DNA from: Aristolochia californica
Lineage: Eukaryota; Streptophyta; Magnoliopsida; Piperales; Aristolochiaceae
Assembly (NCBI GenBank): GCA_029961685.1
Contig: JARWKL010000010.1
Location: 26,448,067-26,512,066 of the forward strand
DNA: 64,000 bases
Reading direction: 5' to 3'
Shown here: piece after piece, positions 9,600-20,919 of the stretch
Position numbering within the stretch: the first letter of the stretch is position 1
Layout of the letters: each line of letters begins with the position of its first letter
The notes under the pieces: generated by a model
The model's database searches: none
What the model was told of the DNA's origin: nothing
The model's input: only the letters and a program-made list of their open reading frames with translations
Made by a program: the position numbers and the translations under genes

Positions 9600-12500
9600 G
9601 TGGCAGAACAACTTGGGTTAGTTGTAAAGCAACAGATTGGTCTTTCTATATCAGTAGCCAATGGGGCTAAAATTACTAGTGTAGGCATATCACCAGCCAC
9701 ACACTTTGATATTGAGGGACATGCATTTGTTGCAGATTTTCTGGTGATTCCACTGTCAGGATTCGATTTGGTACTAGGAATTAAAGGGCTATAATTGTTG
9801 GGACCAATACTATGGGATTTTCAAGCTCTAACCATGTCTTTTATAGAGGACCAACATCAGATTATATTGCATGGCACACAAGCACCACTCACCTGCGCAC
9901 TACAGGTTGCCCAGGTCCAGTCCACAAACACATGTAAGTTATCTCACTTACTTACAGAATTTGAAGATATTTTTGAAGACCCTACTACCTTACCGCCAAT
10001 TAGGCACTGTGATCACCGCATCCGTTTGAAAATGGGTAATGAGCCAGTCATGGTGCGTCCGTATCGTTACCCCCACTTACAGAAGGATGAGATTGAAAGG
10101 CAGTGCCAGCAGATGTTAGCACAGGGTATTATTCAGCCCGGCAGGTCTCCTTTTTCCTCACCGATATTACTAGTCCGCAAGCATGATAAGTCATGGAGGT
10201 TCTGTGTGGATTACCGACAACTCAATGCCCATACGATTAAAGATAAATTTCCTATTCTAGTGGTGGACGAGCTATTAGACGAGCTACATGGAGCTACTAT
10301 TTTTACTAAACTCGATTTGAAATATGGCTATCATCAAATCTGAGTTCTTCCATCAGATGTGGAGAAAACAGCGTTTCGCACGCATCACGGCCATTTTGAA
10401 TTCCTCGTAATGCCATTTGGTCTGTCAAATGCGCCTTCCACCTTCCAGGCCCTCATGAATGGGGTATTTTCCTCTCTCTTGAGAAGATACGTATTGGTAT
10501 TTTTTGACGATATTTTGGTCTATAGCAACAGCTGGGAAGAACATCTTCAGCACCTTCATCAGGTATTTTCTCTTATACGTTCACATCATTTGGTTTTAAA
10601 TCGGTCAAAATGTTCTATGGGCACATCAGAAGTGGCATACTTGGGCCACGTTATTTCATCAGCGGGGGTGAAGGTAGACCAGAGTAAGATACAGGCGGTC
10701 ACAGATTGGCCTATTCCTACATCTATTACAGCCTTAAGAGGATTTTTGGGCCTAGTTGGATATTATAGAAAATTTATTCGTAGCTATGGCCAGCTTGTAG
10801 CTCCGCTCAACAATGTCCTCAAGAAAAATGCTTTTACCTGGTCAGAGATAGCAGCTCATTCCTTTCAGCAATTGAAAGACGCCTTATCATCAGCCCCAGT
10901 TTTGCATCTTCCCAACTTTGATGAGTCATTTTTAGTGGAATGTGATGCTTCAGGGGGCGGTATTGGCGCTGTGTTGCACCAACAGGGCCACCCGATTGCT
11001 TATTTTAGCCATCAACTGGGCCAACACCACCACAAGTTGGCAGCTTATGAGAGGGAATTGATCGGATTGGCGAAAGCTATACAACATTGGCGCCCTTATC
11101 TATGGGGACGTTCTTTTTTGTTTCACACTGATCATTGCAGCCTCAAGTATCTTCTTGAGCAACGTCTCACTACTTCACCTCAACAACATTGGTTAAGTAA
11201 GCTTATGGGGTCTGACTTTTCTGTCGAGTATAAATCAGGAAATTTGAATGTAAGGGCTGATGCATTATCTCGCTGGGACGTTCCAGAGCCGCAATTAAAT
11301 GCCATAAATCAGCTAGAGCTCTCTTGTTGGATTCTATACGGGAAGAGGCACAACAGTACCCGAATATTATCTCCCTATGCCAGGACATCCAACAGGGGAT
11401 AGCGGCAAACAATTGGAGGGTTCAGGACAATCTTGTCCTCTAAAAAAATAGAATTTTTCTACACCACACATGCCCTTTGATTAACAGCATTTTAGCCTCC
11501 TTCCATGACAGTACACATGAGGGCCAACAAAAAACATATTTCCGGATCTATAGGGAATTTTATTGGAGGGGCATGAAGCGTAGTATAGCTGATTATGTGG
11601 CGGCTTGTCAGACTTGTCAACGGAATAAAGCTCAAACATTAAGTCCAGCTGGGTTGCTCCAACCACTTCAGCTTCCATCACAGGTCTGGTCTGATATTTC
11701 TATGGACTTCATAGATGGACTTCCCTCTTCGTCGGGTAAATCTATTATCCTTGTAGTGGTGGATCGTTTCTCTAAGTATGGGCATTTCATTCCTCTGGCG
11801 CATCCTTACATTGCAACTCAGGTCGCTCAACTTTTTATGGATAACATTGTCCGCTTACATGGGATGCCTAATTCAATTACTAGGATAGGGATGCAATCTT
11901 TACAAGTACCTTCTGGAAAGAACTCTTCAAGGTACAGGGCACAACGTTAGCCTTTTCTTCAGCCTACCATCCGCAGACTGATGGTCAGATAGAGGTCGTC
12001 AATAGAACCATTGAAATATATCTCCGCTGTTTCGTGGGAGACTCACCTAAGAGGTGGGTTAAGTGGCTCTCCTGGGCTGAGTTCTGTTACAACACCTCCT
12101 ACCATAGCGCACTCGGCACAACCCCATTCAAGGTGGTATATGGTAGAGAACCTCCCCGTCTTTTAGCTTATGAACTAGGGGCCTCTAAAGTCGCCACTTT
12201 GGACCAAGCATTAGCTGAAAGAGACACATTCATCACTGAGGCACGCACTCATCTACAGGAGGCACAACATTCAATGAAAAAATATTATGACAAGAAGCAC
12301 CGGGAAGTCTTCTTTTCTCCTGGAGATTATGTTTGGTTGCGTCTCCAACACTACAGGCAGTTGTCGTTGACAGCCTCCAAACGTCACAAGCTCTCTCCTA
12401 AATATTATGGTCCCTTTTAGGTGATGGATCACATTGGGACAATGGCCTACAGATTGCAGCTTCCGCCAGAGGCCAGAATTCACAACGTCTTTCATGTCTC

Positions 12501-12738
12501 ACAATTAAAGGCTTTCCAACGTGATTCTCCTTTGCTGCACACCCCACTGCCCCCACTCCATGAGGGACATGTACTTTCTACCCCGGCACAGGTATTACAA
12601 ACTCGCCATATTCTGGGTGATTGGGAGATCTTAGTGCAATGGGCAGATGCTGACCCCAGTGACATGACATGGGAGCCATTAGCGGCGTTTCATACCCTCT
12701 ACCCATACTTTGAGCTTGAGCACAAACTCTTTCTCTAG
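9560..12738 (+). pseudogene. gypsy 1 pol: protease, RT, RNase H, integrase, chromodomain-like tail
   Basis: Aspartic protease motif LVDSGSTHNFIS (about 9560-9595). RT includes [31 protein letters not shown] and the catalytic FFDDILVYS (about 10500). RNase H starts at ECDASGGGIGAVLHQ (about 10940) and ends VRADALSR. A frameshift follows near 11320. The integrase has a zinc part (HDSTHEGQQ to CQTCQRNKA) and DISMDFIDGLP. A 1-nt loss near 11880 destroys the second catalytic Asp region (ISDRDA in gypsy 2). HPQTDGQIEVVNR follows. The tail KLSPKYYGPF, HNVFHVSQLK and GDWEILVQWAD is chromodomain-like. Stops at 9792, 10341 and 12418 all equal C-to-T changes at CAA, CGA and CAG. The product would replicate and integrate the element; this copy is dead. 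Confidence 0.88.
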
Positions 12739-12767
12739 GGGGGGGGGGGGGGGGGGGGGGTGGGTTA
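12738..12767 (+). promoter_or_regulatory. Polypurine tract with G23 run, gypsy 1
   Basis: 23 consecutive G (12738-12760) then TGGGTTA precede the 3' LTR. The position is that of the plus-strand primer. The pol frame ends in TAG overlapping the first G. Confidence 0.8.
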
Positions 12768-13511
12768 TGTTATGGACTCCATAACATCACGAGTTATCCA
12801 TAGGCATACTAATTAAATTATGTCAATTTACTTTTCATGTAATTTACTTTATTTGGTTTGGTTTACTTTAGGTTGGTTCAGTGTAATGTGGCGTGAACCA
12901 CTTGACCTATGGGTCATCTTTGTATTTCCGTCCTCAACCCTATTTAGGGGGACATGAAGGAGAAGAGAGGCAAGTATTGAGAAAATTATATTTTATAGGT
13001 CGGATTCTCCCTCAGAGGTCTAGCTCGAATTCTCCCTTTGAGGTCCAAGGTTGAGCTTCCTCCAAAGCTCCTTCATTCTAATTGAGTTCCACCATTATAG
13101 GCATAGGAATTAAATTATGTCAATTTACTTTTCATGTAATTTCAATTCGGTTTGGTTTACTTTATTTGGTTTGGTTTACTTTGGGTTGGTTCAGTGTAAT
13201 ATGGCGTGAACCACTTGACCTATGGGTCATCTTTATATTTTCGTCCTCAACCCTATTTAGGGGGACGTGAAAGAGAAGAGAGGCAAGTATTGAGAAAATT
13301 ATATTTTACAGGTCAGATTCTTCCTCAGAGGTCTAGGTCGGATTCTCCCTTGAGGTCCAAGGTTGAGCTTCCTCCAAAGCTCCTTCGTTCTAATTGAGTT
13401 CTACCATTACTCGTTCAAGAAACAAGAATTCTCGTCCAACGTCAAGATTATCCATGGAGGGAAGAGAGGAAAGAAGGGTGACTCGATCCATGGCAAGGGA
13501 AGAACCTAACA
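12768..13511 (+). repeat. 3' LTR of gypsy 1 with internal tandem duplication
   Basis: TGTTATGGACTCCATAAC starts the LTR at 12768. It proceeds to TGAGTTCCACCATTA (about 13096), then jumps back to TAGGCATAGGAATTAAATT, repeating about 310 bp of LTR before continuing to the end AACCTAACA at 13511. The LTR is therefore 744 bp instead of 448. The repeated part differs slightly from the first (for example TTCAATTCGG present in the second unit only). Confidence 0.82.
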
Positions 13512-13660
13512 CTCTGATACACGATCATCCCCCCACCACCTCCCCCCTCCCCCCAAAGTAGCTCACTACCATGCATCTTTAATATTGGTTCTATTGAATG
13601 ATCATCCTCGAATGATGCCAGGCGTGAGACTGGTGATAGCTTAAGTGGACGACAAGGCAT
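13512..13660 (-). pseudogene. CACTA TNPA-like gene exon 1, copy 1
   Basis: A minus-strand ATG near 13660 opens MPCRPLKLSPVSRL, then EPILKMHGSELL and a glycine-rich tail caused by a C-rich stretch (13530-13555). The second copy reads MPPRPPRLPPVSRF at 19697, supporting this start. The gypsy element cuts the gene just downstream. Confidence 0.65.
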
Positions 13661-13879
13661 GATATAAAATGACCTGCATAATATGTTTATAACATCAATA
13701 ATTCTATTATTAAAAATAATATAACTAATGATATTTCAAATAAATAATTTGACATAAACTAACACCGTTTCCTTTAGAAATATTTTCAAATCCATTGTCA
13801 TATAATTGCATTTCTTCATCACCTTCTTCCCGATCTTCTTCCATGTCTTCTTCAACCCTTGCATTAATAATTCTTCATC

Positions 13880-14545
13880 AACCTCGTCTTCTTCGTTTAC
13901 ATTCTCATCATTATCTTAATCTTATACCACTTGAAATAACATGCTTGTGTGATCTGGAGGAACATTTGACGTAGTCACTGGCCCAACAACATCATTCACT
14001 TGGACCATATGGAGATTAGTATTTGACAACTCTTGTTGGTTGGTAGTTGCTTCATCAATTGTGGATAACTATTTCTCTAACATATCAAATAGACTTCTCA
14101 TAATCACAGTCTAAACTATGCACATAAACCTGTTTTACTTGAAATGCCAATATGAAAAGGGTTATCATTGCACCATGTCCAGGAGGTATTAGAACTGATA
14201 AACTAGTTATCTATCATGATATGTTGTCTACTATTACTTATATAAAACCATTTACCCTTGAACACATAAAAAAATTATTTCCAAAATTCAATTATATTAG
14301 TTGCAATCCCACAATTATCTTCGTAATACCTCTTTACAATGATGTCACTATTTTGAGTACTACAATTTGCTTCAAGTTGGTATGTGTGGCTACATATGCC
14401 TTTTATCATACAACTCAAGTAGCTACTACTTGATATAGGACCCATACCAAGATGGTACATTTTATTATTTATTTGAAGTTGGGCACAAGCCTCAAGAGTT
14501 TTGATCTTTGATAAATTAGATGACATCAACAATACTAACATGCAA
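13880..14545 (-). pseudogene. CACTA TNP2-like fragment with DUF4216-type region
   Basis: Minus-strand pieces in two frames include QINNKMYHLGMGPI, VIVKRYYEDNCGIA-like sequence and FILAFQVKQVYVHSLD, resembling the DUF4216 region near the C-terminus of CACTA TNP2 transposases (P-F-I-L-A-x-Q-x-x-Q-V-Y). An acidic stretch near 13920-13800 (NEEDEVDEELL) resembles the protein tail. The larger transposase domain lies off the retained fragment. Frameshifts and stops abound. In copy 2 only the acidic tail remains before an LTR fragment begins at 20003. Confidence 0.5.
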
Positions 14546-14591
14546 AAAAATCATGAACTTATATATATTTGACGGATAGAAGTAACCTTAG

Positions 14592-14942
14592 TGTAGAATT
14601 TAGGACTCCATAATGATCTCAAGCCAAAGAGGGAGAGGAGAAGAAGAAGGAGAAGAAGAAGAGAAGAAGAGAGAAAGGATAGAGAGTTTAGAGATCCATT
14701 TCCAAGAGAAGGGAGAAGAGAGTTTGGATGAATTTGAGAAGAGAGGAGAGAGCTTAATGCTCTACCTCTTAGCCAAGAGGCTTTAATTTGTAGTTTTTAC
14801 TATGCCCTTAAGGCTACAACATTACCAGAGAAGAGGCATAAATAGACAAGTAATTACATCTTCATGTCATCTTTATGAGAAGTCTTCTTATTTACTAATA
14901 TGCCACCTCTTGGATGTGTGGGTTTGATCCCATTTTCTAACA
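14592..14942 (-). repeat. 3' LTR of truncated copia
   Basis: Plus-strand reading starts TGTAGAATTTAGGACTCC and ends TTTTCTAACA, 351 bp. It matches the LTRs at 48239-48629 and 53622-54012, including GA-rich (GAAGAAGAAG) and CCTCTTAGCCAA segments. Confidence 0.82.
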
Positions 14943-16250
14943 CTCCCCTTTAAGCCGAAGGAGAAAAAACATCATAAATACTCAGCTTGCCACATATAAA
15001 AGATAGGATCTTAGACATAACCGGTTTAGTAAGAATATGTGCTACTTGCTCTTGTGATGAAACAAGTTTGAGAAAGATTATACTGCTTAAAATTTCTCCC
15101 TTATAAAGTGGTAGTCCACGTGGATGTGTTTGGTCCTTTCATGGAAGACTGGATTCGAAGTGATAAGAATAGTTGTTTGGTTATCACAATATAGACCCAT
15201 AAAACCTCCTTTATAAAATCCCAATTTAGTAAAAAGGGATCTGATCCATAGGAGTTCACTGACTATGTGAGCCACAACCTTGTATTTTGCTTTTGCTCTA
15301 GATCTTGCAACTACATTTTGTTTCTTGCTTCTCCATGTAACCAGGTTCCCTATAACAAGAATACAATGTCTATGTTGAAGTGGCCATTTTTCTTATAAAG
15401 AAATCCGCTTCCTGGGAATCCTTTTAAGTATCATAATATTCTTTCCAAGGCTTGCCAATGGGTAAGTTGTGGTTATACATGTACTGACTCACCACACTTA
15501 CGACATATGATATGTCTGGTCTAGTTACCATGAGGTAGATAAGTTTGCCCACAAGTCTTTGATATTGGCCAATATCAATATCTTCTCCAGAACTTGCACA
15601 TATTTTAGTATTCGTATCGATAGGTGTATCAGCTAGGCGGCACCCCATCATTCTCATTTCTTCTAGGAGGTTCAAGACATACTTCCTCTGAGATAATATT
15701 ATCCTATACTTGGAGTGAAAACTTCTATGCCCAGAAAATATTTTAGAAGTCCAAGATCTTTAGTTTTAAATTTATGACATATCATGTTTTTGACTTCTTG
15801 TATGCTATTCACATCATTGTCGGTTAAGACAATATCATCAACATACACAATCAATAATATTTTTACATTTGAGGTATCTTTAATAAATACCGAATGATCT
15901 ACTAAGCACTGACAAAATCCAATCTGTAGTAGTATTTAGCTAAATTTATCAAACCAAGCCCGAGGGGACTGTTTAAGCCCATATAAGGATTTCTTTAAGC
16001 GTCATACGGACTCCCCCTCAACCACATAACTAGGTGGTTGAATCATATAAATTTCCTTGTGCAGATCACCATTTAAGAGAGCATTTTTGACAACTAGTTG
16101 ATAGACGGTCCATAAAGAGTTAGTGGCAAGCGATAATAGGATACATGTTGAATTTAACTTGGCAACAAGAGAGAAGGTCTCCTCATAATCCACCCTATGA
16201 CATTGAGTGTACCCTTTAGTAATGAGGTGGGCCTTAAGGCGAGCATCTTT
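14943..16250 (-). pseudogene. Copia RT and RNase H remnant
   Basis: Minus strand, from right to left: MDYEETFSLVAKLNS and QLVVKNALLNGDLHKEIYM (RT fingers, about 16200-16020). The RT catalytic box IVYVDDIVLTD is intact near 15850-15820. KTKDLGLLKYFLGIE, YQRLVGKLIYLMVTRPD (about 15560) and RNase H pieces AHIVSELLWIRSL and [19 protein letters not shown] (15275-15087) follow. Several frameshifts and stops interrupt it. It is closest to copia 3 in this window. Confidence 0.82.
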
Positions 16251-16610
16251 CGATATTATTAATGCATCATGAATCTAGGGCCCCCGCTTTGCTTCACCGT
16301 TTCCTCCAAGGTACCCAAGAGACGTGGAAGAAATCAGGGCTTACACTCTGCATTGACCTGAATAACCAATTTGGTTGCGGACATATTGGAAAGTCTGCCC
16401 TTATTATTAAAGCCTTGGGTGATAGATCAAGGTATCTTATCTAGTAGGGTAATTTTGTTGTACGTCTTTGGTGCACTTCAATCAGATATGAAAGAATTAA
16501 GTAGGCACGTGTTTTTACTTGCAATTTTCCTAGTAACTTTTAAATGTATCATTAATTTTCAATTTGGATAAGTTGATTAATGTGATCTTACACCTAGAAA
16601 ATTCCATTAA
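16250..16610. other. Second copy of LecRK upstream region
   Basis: TATTATTAATGCATCATGAATC to GATAGATCAAGGTATCTTA matches 1845-2015. From about 16455 (TACGTCTTTGGTGCAC) it matches 4330-4460. Here the hAT is absent and the join is short. No gene is seen, and the LecRK coding part is missing, replaced by the truncated copia. Confidence 0.75.
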
Positions 16611-17285
16611 ATATGATCAAAATGATCATTACTGGAATTTTTAACTTAAAATATTGTTGAACATATAAAAGGCTGGCTTATAAGATCATTTTTAACGAGG
16701 AAAGAATTCTCTCCTTTTACTTGGTACACTTGTAGGTTCATTTTTATGGTGTTAGATTTGTCAAATTTTATTTTAATGGAGTTGGTCCTCTCTAATCATC
16801 GGGAGGATAAATGAGACTCGTTTACATGAAGAGATATCTTTTCATATGATTAGAGGGAACAAAATCTCTCCAAGAGATTGGCTAGATTCTAGCTCTAGCT
16901 AGGCCTTTCTTTCTAGATTAAATAGGTTCTAGATGAATCTTTATCAAATAAATATATAAGAAAAGAAAACTTACACCAACACTTGGAGAGTACCTTCTCC
17001 TTGAGAGATCCAACCATCCGCTTCTTCTCAACACAATGTGGAGCTTGACTAATGTGAAATGCAAGGATAGGTGGAGGGAAGAGTAAGTAATGCAAGTGTA
17101 GCTCTCTTTCACTTGAAAGAGCTTTAAAATAACCGTGGAATGTCTAAAAGCAATTCTATCTCTTTGAGGTATTTTTGTGATTTTATTCTATTTTATTTAA
17201 CATTATTAATTTCTAGAATTTTGAATTCTTGTGCATTCTAAATCAAAATGTTGTTTGACAAAGTCAAAATCGAATATCTCTATCT
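16611..17285 (-). repeat. Insert in the duplicated flank containing a SIRE-family LTR fragment
   Basis: This stretch has no counterpart before CACTA copy 1. 16860-17150 matches, in reverse, the SIRE 5' LTR at about 40240-40530 (for example AAGGCCTTTCT-type and GGAGAAGGTACTCTCC segments on the opposite strand). The remainder is AT-rich without coding sequence. Borders are approximate and no TSD was found. Confidence 0.55.
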
Positions 17286-17299
17286 GAGATAGTTTATGT

Positions 17300-20002
17300 C
17301 ACTACAAGAAAACCAACTTCTACTAGTGAATATTTAATTGGTAGAAATCCAAAATTCATTATTAGAAGTTTTTCCAACAAAAAAGTTGCTAAAAATATTG
17401 GCTTTCAGGTTTCTATTGGTACAATGTCCGCTAATGAATTTTCAAATTCAATACTATAGAACGTAAATCTCTAACAATGAATTTAAAAATTGGTTGTTGT
17501 AGAATTTAATCTCTAGCAAAGAATTTGGTTATTTGGTGTTAGAGAATTTAAACTCTAGTAGCGTATTTGGAAATTCACTACTAGAGAATTTCTAGTAGAG
17601 AATTGGTAAATTCGTTGCTATAGAGTTTGAACTCTAGCAGCAAATTTCCAAATGTGTTGCCAGAAATGTTACACTCGTACAATGAATTTATAAAAATCGC
17701 TCCTAGAGATTGGACTCCAGTGAATTATTAAACCCGTTGTTAGAAATGTAGTTTTTTGCTGCTTTTCCAAAAAAAATTTTAAGATATAAAAGTTTGAAAA
17801 TTATTATTTTTATTTTTAGTTAAATTCACATTTTCCCTATTTAATATAAACATAATATGTAATGATAAAAAAGAAATAAATTATACAAAAAGACATTGAT
17901 AATATAAAATGCAATTAATTATATTATGAAACTATATGTATATGAAAAATTCAAAAAGTCCAAAAAACTTTAAAAGTTATACAAAAACTAATTAAAAAAC
18001 TATACACAATATGGGGATGGATACGGAGGAGAATGACTCTAAGACTGCACTTGCTGAAAGAATCGATGCAACTCATCCTACACTCTTGTTTGCTTATTAT
18101 CCTCCACAGCCTTCATCTTATCCTCATACTTATCTCATAGATTCTTCAAATGGTAATCAGCACAACATTCAAAGTCCAATGTCTCACAAAGTACATCTTT
18201 CAACTGCTCTCTAGTCTTCCGCAACTCCTCCTCCATATGCGTAGTTGTCTAAGACCAACTCCTCCTCCGTATGCGTAGTTGTCTAAGACGAAGATGATTG
18301 GGCCATCTTGGATACATGCTGTTGAGCTAAACCCAATGCTTTAATGTACCCAGATCTAATTCCACGAGTTCTCATCTCAATGGTTCACCAATTGGCTCAC
18401 CAGTCTCCTGCACTTCTCATACCAACCACTACATCTCCTTCGATGAAAAATAACATAAGATAATTATAATTATTTTTGCTTAACATAAAATGTATATTTT
18501 ATAAGAAAGTTAAAGTTATAATTTTACTTACATATTGCTTCTTAGAACACTCAATCCACTCGTACTGTTACTTATGAGTAATCCAAAATTTCTCAATATC
18601 AGAGCAACTCCCACCCTACATATTTAAAAGTACACATGTGAATGATTCACATTAGTAATACAATTAGAAGAAAAAATACTTCAAGTTAAATATATACCAT
18701 CTCCTCTTTGATACATATAAAAGTTTTTTTTCATAGTATTTCAAACCATTTTTTGTAACATTTTTGACATTTACTCGAGAATATTTTTTCAAATTAGAAT
18801 TAATCATTAGTAAAATAAAGAATAGTTGAGACTTTGAAACACAACCTCTAGAAATCTAATTTCCTGAAACCTCTCCCTCTTAAATACTTTCACACACAAC
18901 TGTTGCTAGTAGTCAAGGGAAACTCCTCTATGGAGAGTGGAGTGACCTTCATGCTCCCTATACTAGGGGTGCATGCTAGTTCTGTTTTGTCAAAATGCAA
19001 CACCCCATAAAGAAACACACGATAGCGTGTGCTGCTGCATCACTTTGGAGATCGATGTCAAACTTCCCCTTGAAAAAAAGGATACTAGAAAACATTATCA
19101 ACTTAACATTGTAAGCCAATAAAAAAATTAAAACAAATCTAATTAAGTAATTTGTAACATTTACCTCAATATAAGCATACATAGAAGCTAACTAAACATT
19201 GGTGCAGGCTTCAAAATTGTCTACCTTCACCTCCTTGTGGTTCCTAAGGATTTGGCTCACCCAATGAGTTAAAGGTGAACTATAGGGTCTTGATGGTCTC
19301 CTCTATGAATTTCTAAACTTCATCGAGAACCTCCAATCAAGCTCTCTCATAATGCCATCCACTTTGCAACCCATGGTCAACCGCTTTCTCGCCTCATTAG
19401 TAACAATATGGATGAAGAGAACATGGATGGAAATGATGTAGATGAAGAAGGTGTGGATGTATTTATATACATAAAGTAAATAAATTACTACAAACAAAAT
19501 ATTATTTAACATAAATAAGGAATAATAATTAGTTGACTTTCATACCTTGTGTCTCTACGACACGATCATCTCCATCCCCAGCCCCCTCCCCAAGTAGCTC
19601 ACTACCATGCATCTTTAATAGTGGGTCTATCAAATGATTGTCCTTGGTTGATGCAAAGCGTGAGACTGGTGGTAGCCTAGGTGGACGAGGAGGCATGATA
19701 TAAGACGACCCGCATAATATGTTTATAATATCAATAATTCTATTACTAAAAGTAATGGCACTAATGATATTTCAAATAAATAATTTGACATAAACTAACA
19801 CTGTTTCCTATAGAAAATTATCCAGATTCATTGTTATATAATTGTAGTTCTTCATTGCCTTCTTTCCCCTCTTCTTCCACCTCTTCTTTTTTTCTCATCT
19901 TCGACCCCTACATCAATAATTCTTCATCATACTCATCTTCTATCTCTACCTCGTCTTCTTTGTCTACATCCTCATCATTATCTTAATCATCTACCACTTG
20001 AA
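17300..20002 (-). mobile_element. CACTA transposon copy 2 (uninterrupted, 3'-truncated)
   Basis: It begins CACTACAAGAAAA at 17300 and carries the subterminal repeats and TNPA-like gene of copy 1 without the Harbinger-like or gypsy insertions, so it serves as their empty-site control. An extra about 75-bp segment occurs near the start (TTTAATTGGTAGAAATCC to GGTTTC). It stops at ACCACTTGAAA (20002), where an LTR fragment begins. No right CACTA end is seen. Confidence 0.82.
18010..19697 (-). pseudogene. CACTA TNPA-like (Ptta/En-Spm) gene, copy 2
   Basis: The minus-strand start MPPRPPRLPPVSRF lies near 19697, followed by LLKMHGSELLGEGAG and an intron-like AT-rich gap. A second exon (about 19370-19160) gives LDWRFSMKFRNS, THWVSQILRNHKEVKVDNF and LASMYAYIE. 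A third (19090-18970) gives FKGKFDIDLQSDAAAH. The last pieces (about 18600-18310) give EWIECSKKQY and SGYIKALGLAQ. Exon order and the SGYIxxLG motif fit DNA-binding transposase partners of En/Spm elements. An internal stop after KFRNS and drifted splice regions make it a pseudogene. It shows the gene order that copy 1 has lost. Confidence 0.72.
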
Positions 20003-20194
20003 ATGTGTTGATTTTCAGGATTCTGTAGGTAATGAGATTAAGCAAAGAAGAGATGGAAGAAGGGAGAAGAAGATACACGTCGAAGAGAGGAAAGAGAGAA
20101 GAATACGAAAGGCAAAAGAGGAGGAAATTAGGGTCTTGGACTTAGCCAAACCCTCCCCCATAAGATATATTTATAGGTATCAAAACTACCAATA
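20003..20194 (-). repeat. LTR fragment of the 29810-39017 LARD family
   Basis: TGTTGATTTTCAGGATTC at 20003 is the reverse complement of the LARD LTR end (GTCCTGAAAATCAACA). CCAAACCCTCCCCCATAAG and TTTATAGGTATCAAAACTACC match its TATA region in reverse. The middle 100 bp are purine-rich and diverged. The LTR start is cut off at 20194 by gypsy B gag. Confidence 0.6.
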
Positions 20195-20919
20195 GCTCGT
20201 GCCAGCCATTCCTTAAATTGTTCTAATAAACCTCTACGGACTCGGTTTGTGTTAGGTTGACCAAATCGCCTAGAGGGTTACTTCTGGCTGGGGGACCGAA
20301 CCTCAACATACAATAACCCTTAAAAATATCCCAATCGTGGATATGGTGTTTAGAATCAAACTGATGGTACCATAGCTGCACTTCGTCGAGCAGGTGGAAG
20401 GTGGCTAAAGGAACCCTGTCATCTGCTTGTGTTCTTGGATTCCAAAAAAATTGTTCACATTGATGTAACCATATCAAAGCGTCGGAGGACCCATCATAAC
20501 TTTTGAAATATAGTTTGGTATACTTGGGAACGATGGGGTGGAGAGAGGAGGGGGGGGGGATTGAGGTCGTGGACACCCCCTTGGTGATGATGTGCTGGAC
20601 GCAGATGAGGCACCGTAGAGGGATGAATGGGAGGCTGCGGGCTGGGGGTCTGTTGGTGCTACCTATGAGAGGCGAGTCCCGAGATGAGAGGCGAGTCCCG
20701 AGCAATCAACTCACCAACTTGTTGACTGTGGTGAAGAAAAATTTCCCGAAGCTCCCTAAATTCCGTTTTGAGAGTCTGTGTATCCAGACGAACTTCAGCC
20801 AATTGAGTGCGCCATTCATTAGGAGAGGAAGAATCATCGATGGTGGTCCAGTCTGATACCATGTTGTTAAGCTCCCTTGCCATAGATCGAGTCACCCGAG
20901 GATCTCCTCTTGATTCCAA
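20195..20919 (-). pseudogene. gypsy B gag fragment
   Basis: Minus-strand MESRGDPRVTRSMAREL runs into NNMVSDWTTIDD, then TEFRELREIFLHHSQQV (coiled-coil-like), a proline-rich linker and the gag core LYFKSYDGSSDALIWLHQC, LRFGPPARSNPLGDL and TESVEVY. One frame change occurs near 20700 at a duplicated GATGAGAGGCGAGTCCCGAG unit. It ends at 20195 in EQFKEWLARA. As in gypsy 1, the reading frame starts in the LTR and runs across the primer site. Confidence 0.8.
20851..20861 (-). promoter_or_regulatory. Primer-binding site (tRNA-iMet), gypsy B
   Basis: TGGTATCAGAC on the minus strand immediately follows the LTR end CTTAACAACA. It is translated in the gag frame as M-V-S-D. Confidence 0.8.

Larger units (their letters stand above)
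7905..13511 (+). mobile_element. gypsy 1: Reina-like chromovirus LTR retrotransposon, degraded
   Basis: LTRs at 7905-8352 and 12768-13511 frame a single gag-pol region in the order gag, protease, RT, RNase H, integrase, chromodomain-like tail. The flanks CTTTGA (7899-7904) and CTCTGA (13512-13517) are an imperfect duplication. The second CACTA copy shows the uninterrupted site (GTGTCTCTACGACACG at about 19551). The C-terminal segment (GDWEILVQWADADPSD, TWEPLAAF) is chromodomain-like, which with the domain order places it among plant chromoviruses, most like Reina. At least six nonsense codons and two frameshifts make it defective. Gypsy 2 at 22513-27638 is a close relative. Confidence 0.88.
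4501..14591 (-). mobile_element. CACTA (CMC/En-Spm) transposon copy 1, twice interrupted
   Basis: The left end is CACTACAAGAAAA at exactly 4501, the classic CACTA terminus. It is followed by about 400 bp of subterminal degenerate repeats (CTAGCAnnnAATTT units in both orientations, 4520-4870). Genes lie on the minus strand: a TNPA/Ptta-like gene (13660 down to about 5140) and upstream of it a TNP2-like part with a DUF4216-type region (about 14545-13880). Two younger insertions split it: 6563-7818 and 7905-13511. The right CACTA end (TTTTCTTGTAGTG) is not found; a truncated copia begins at 14592. Copy 2 at 17300 is a duplicate sharing flanking DNA. Confidence 0.82.
14592..16250 (-). mobile_element. 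5'-truncated copia element (same family as copia 3)
   Basis: The 3' LTR lies at 14592-14942, with the reversed purine tract CTCCCCTTT right after it. RNase H and RT remnants then read on the minus strand up to about 16250, where the sequence switches to the LecRK upstream repeat. Gag, protease, integrase and the 5' LTR are missing, so the copy was cut by a deletion or by recombination. Confidence 0.82.
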
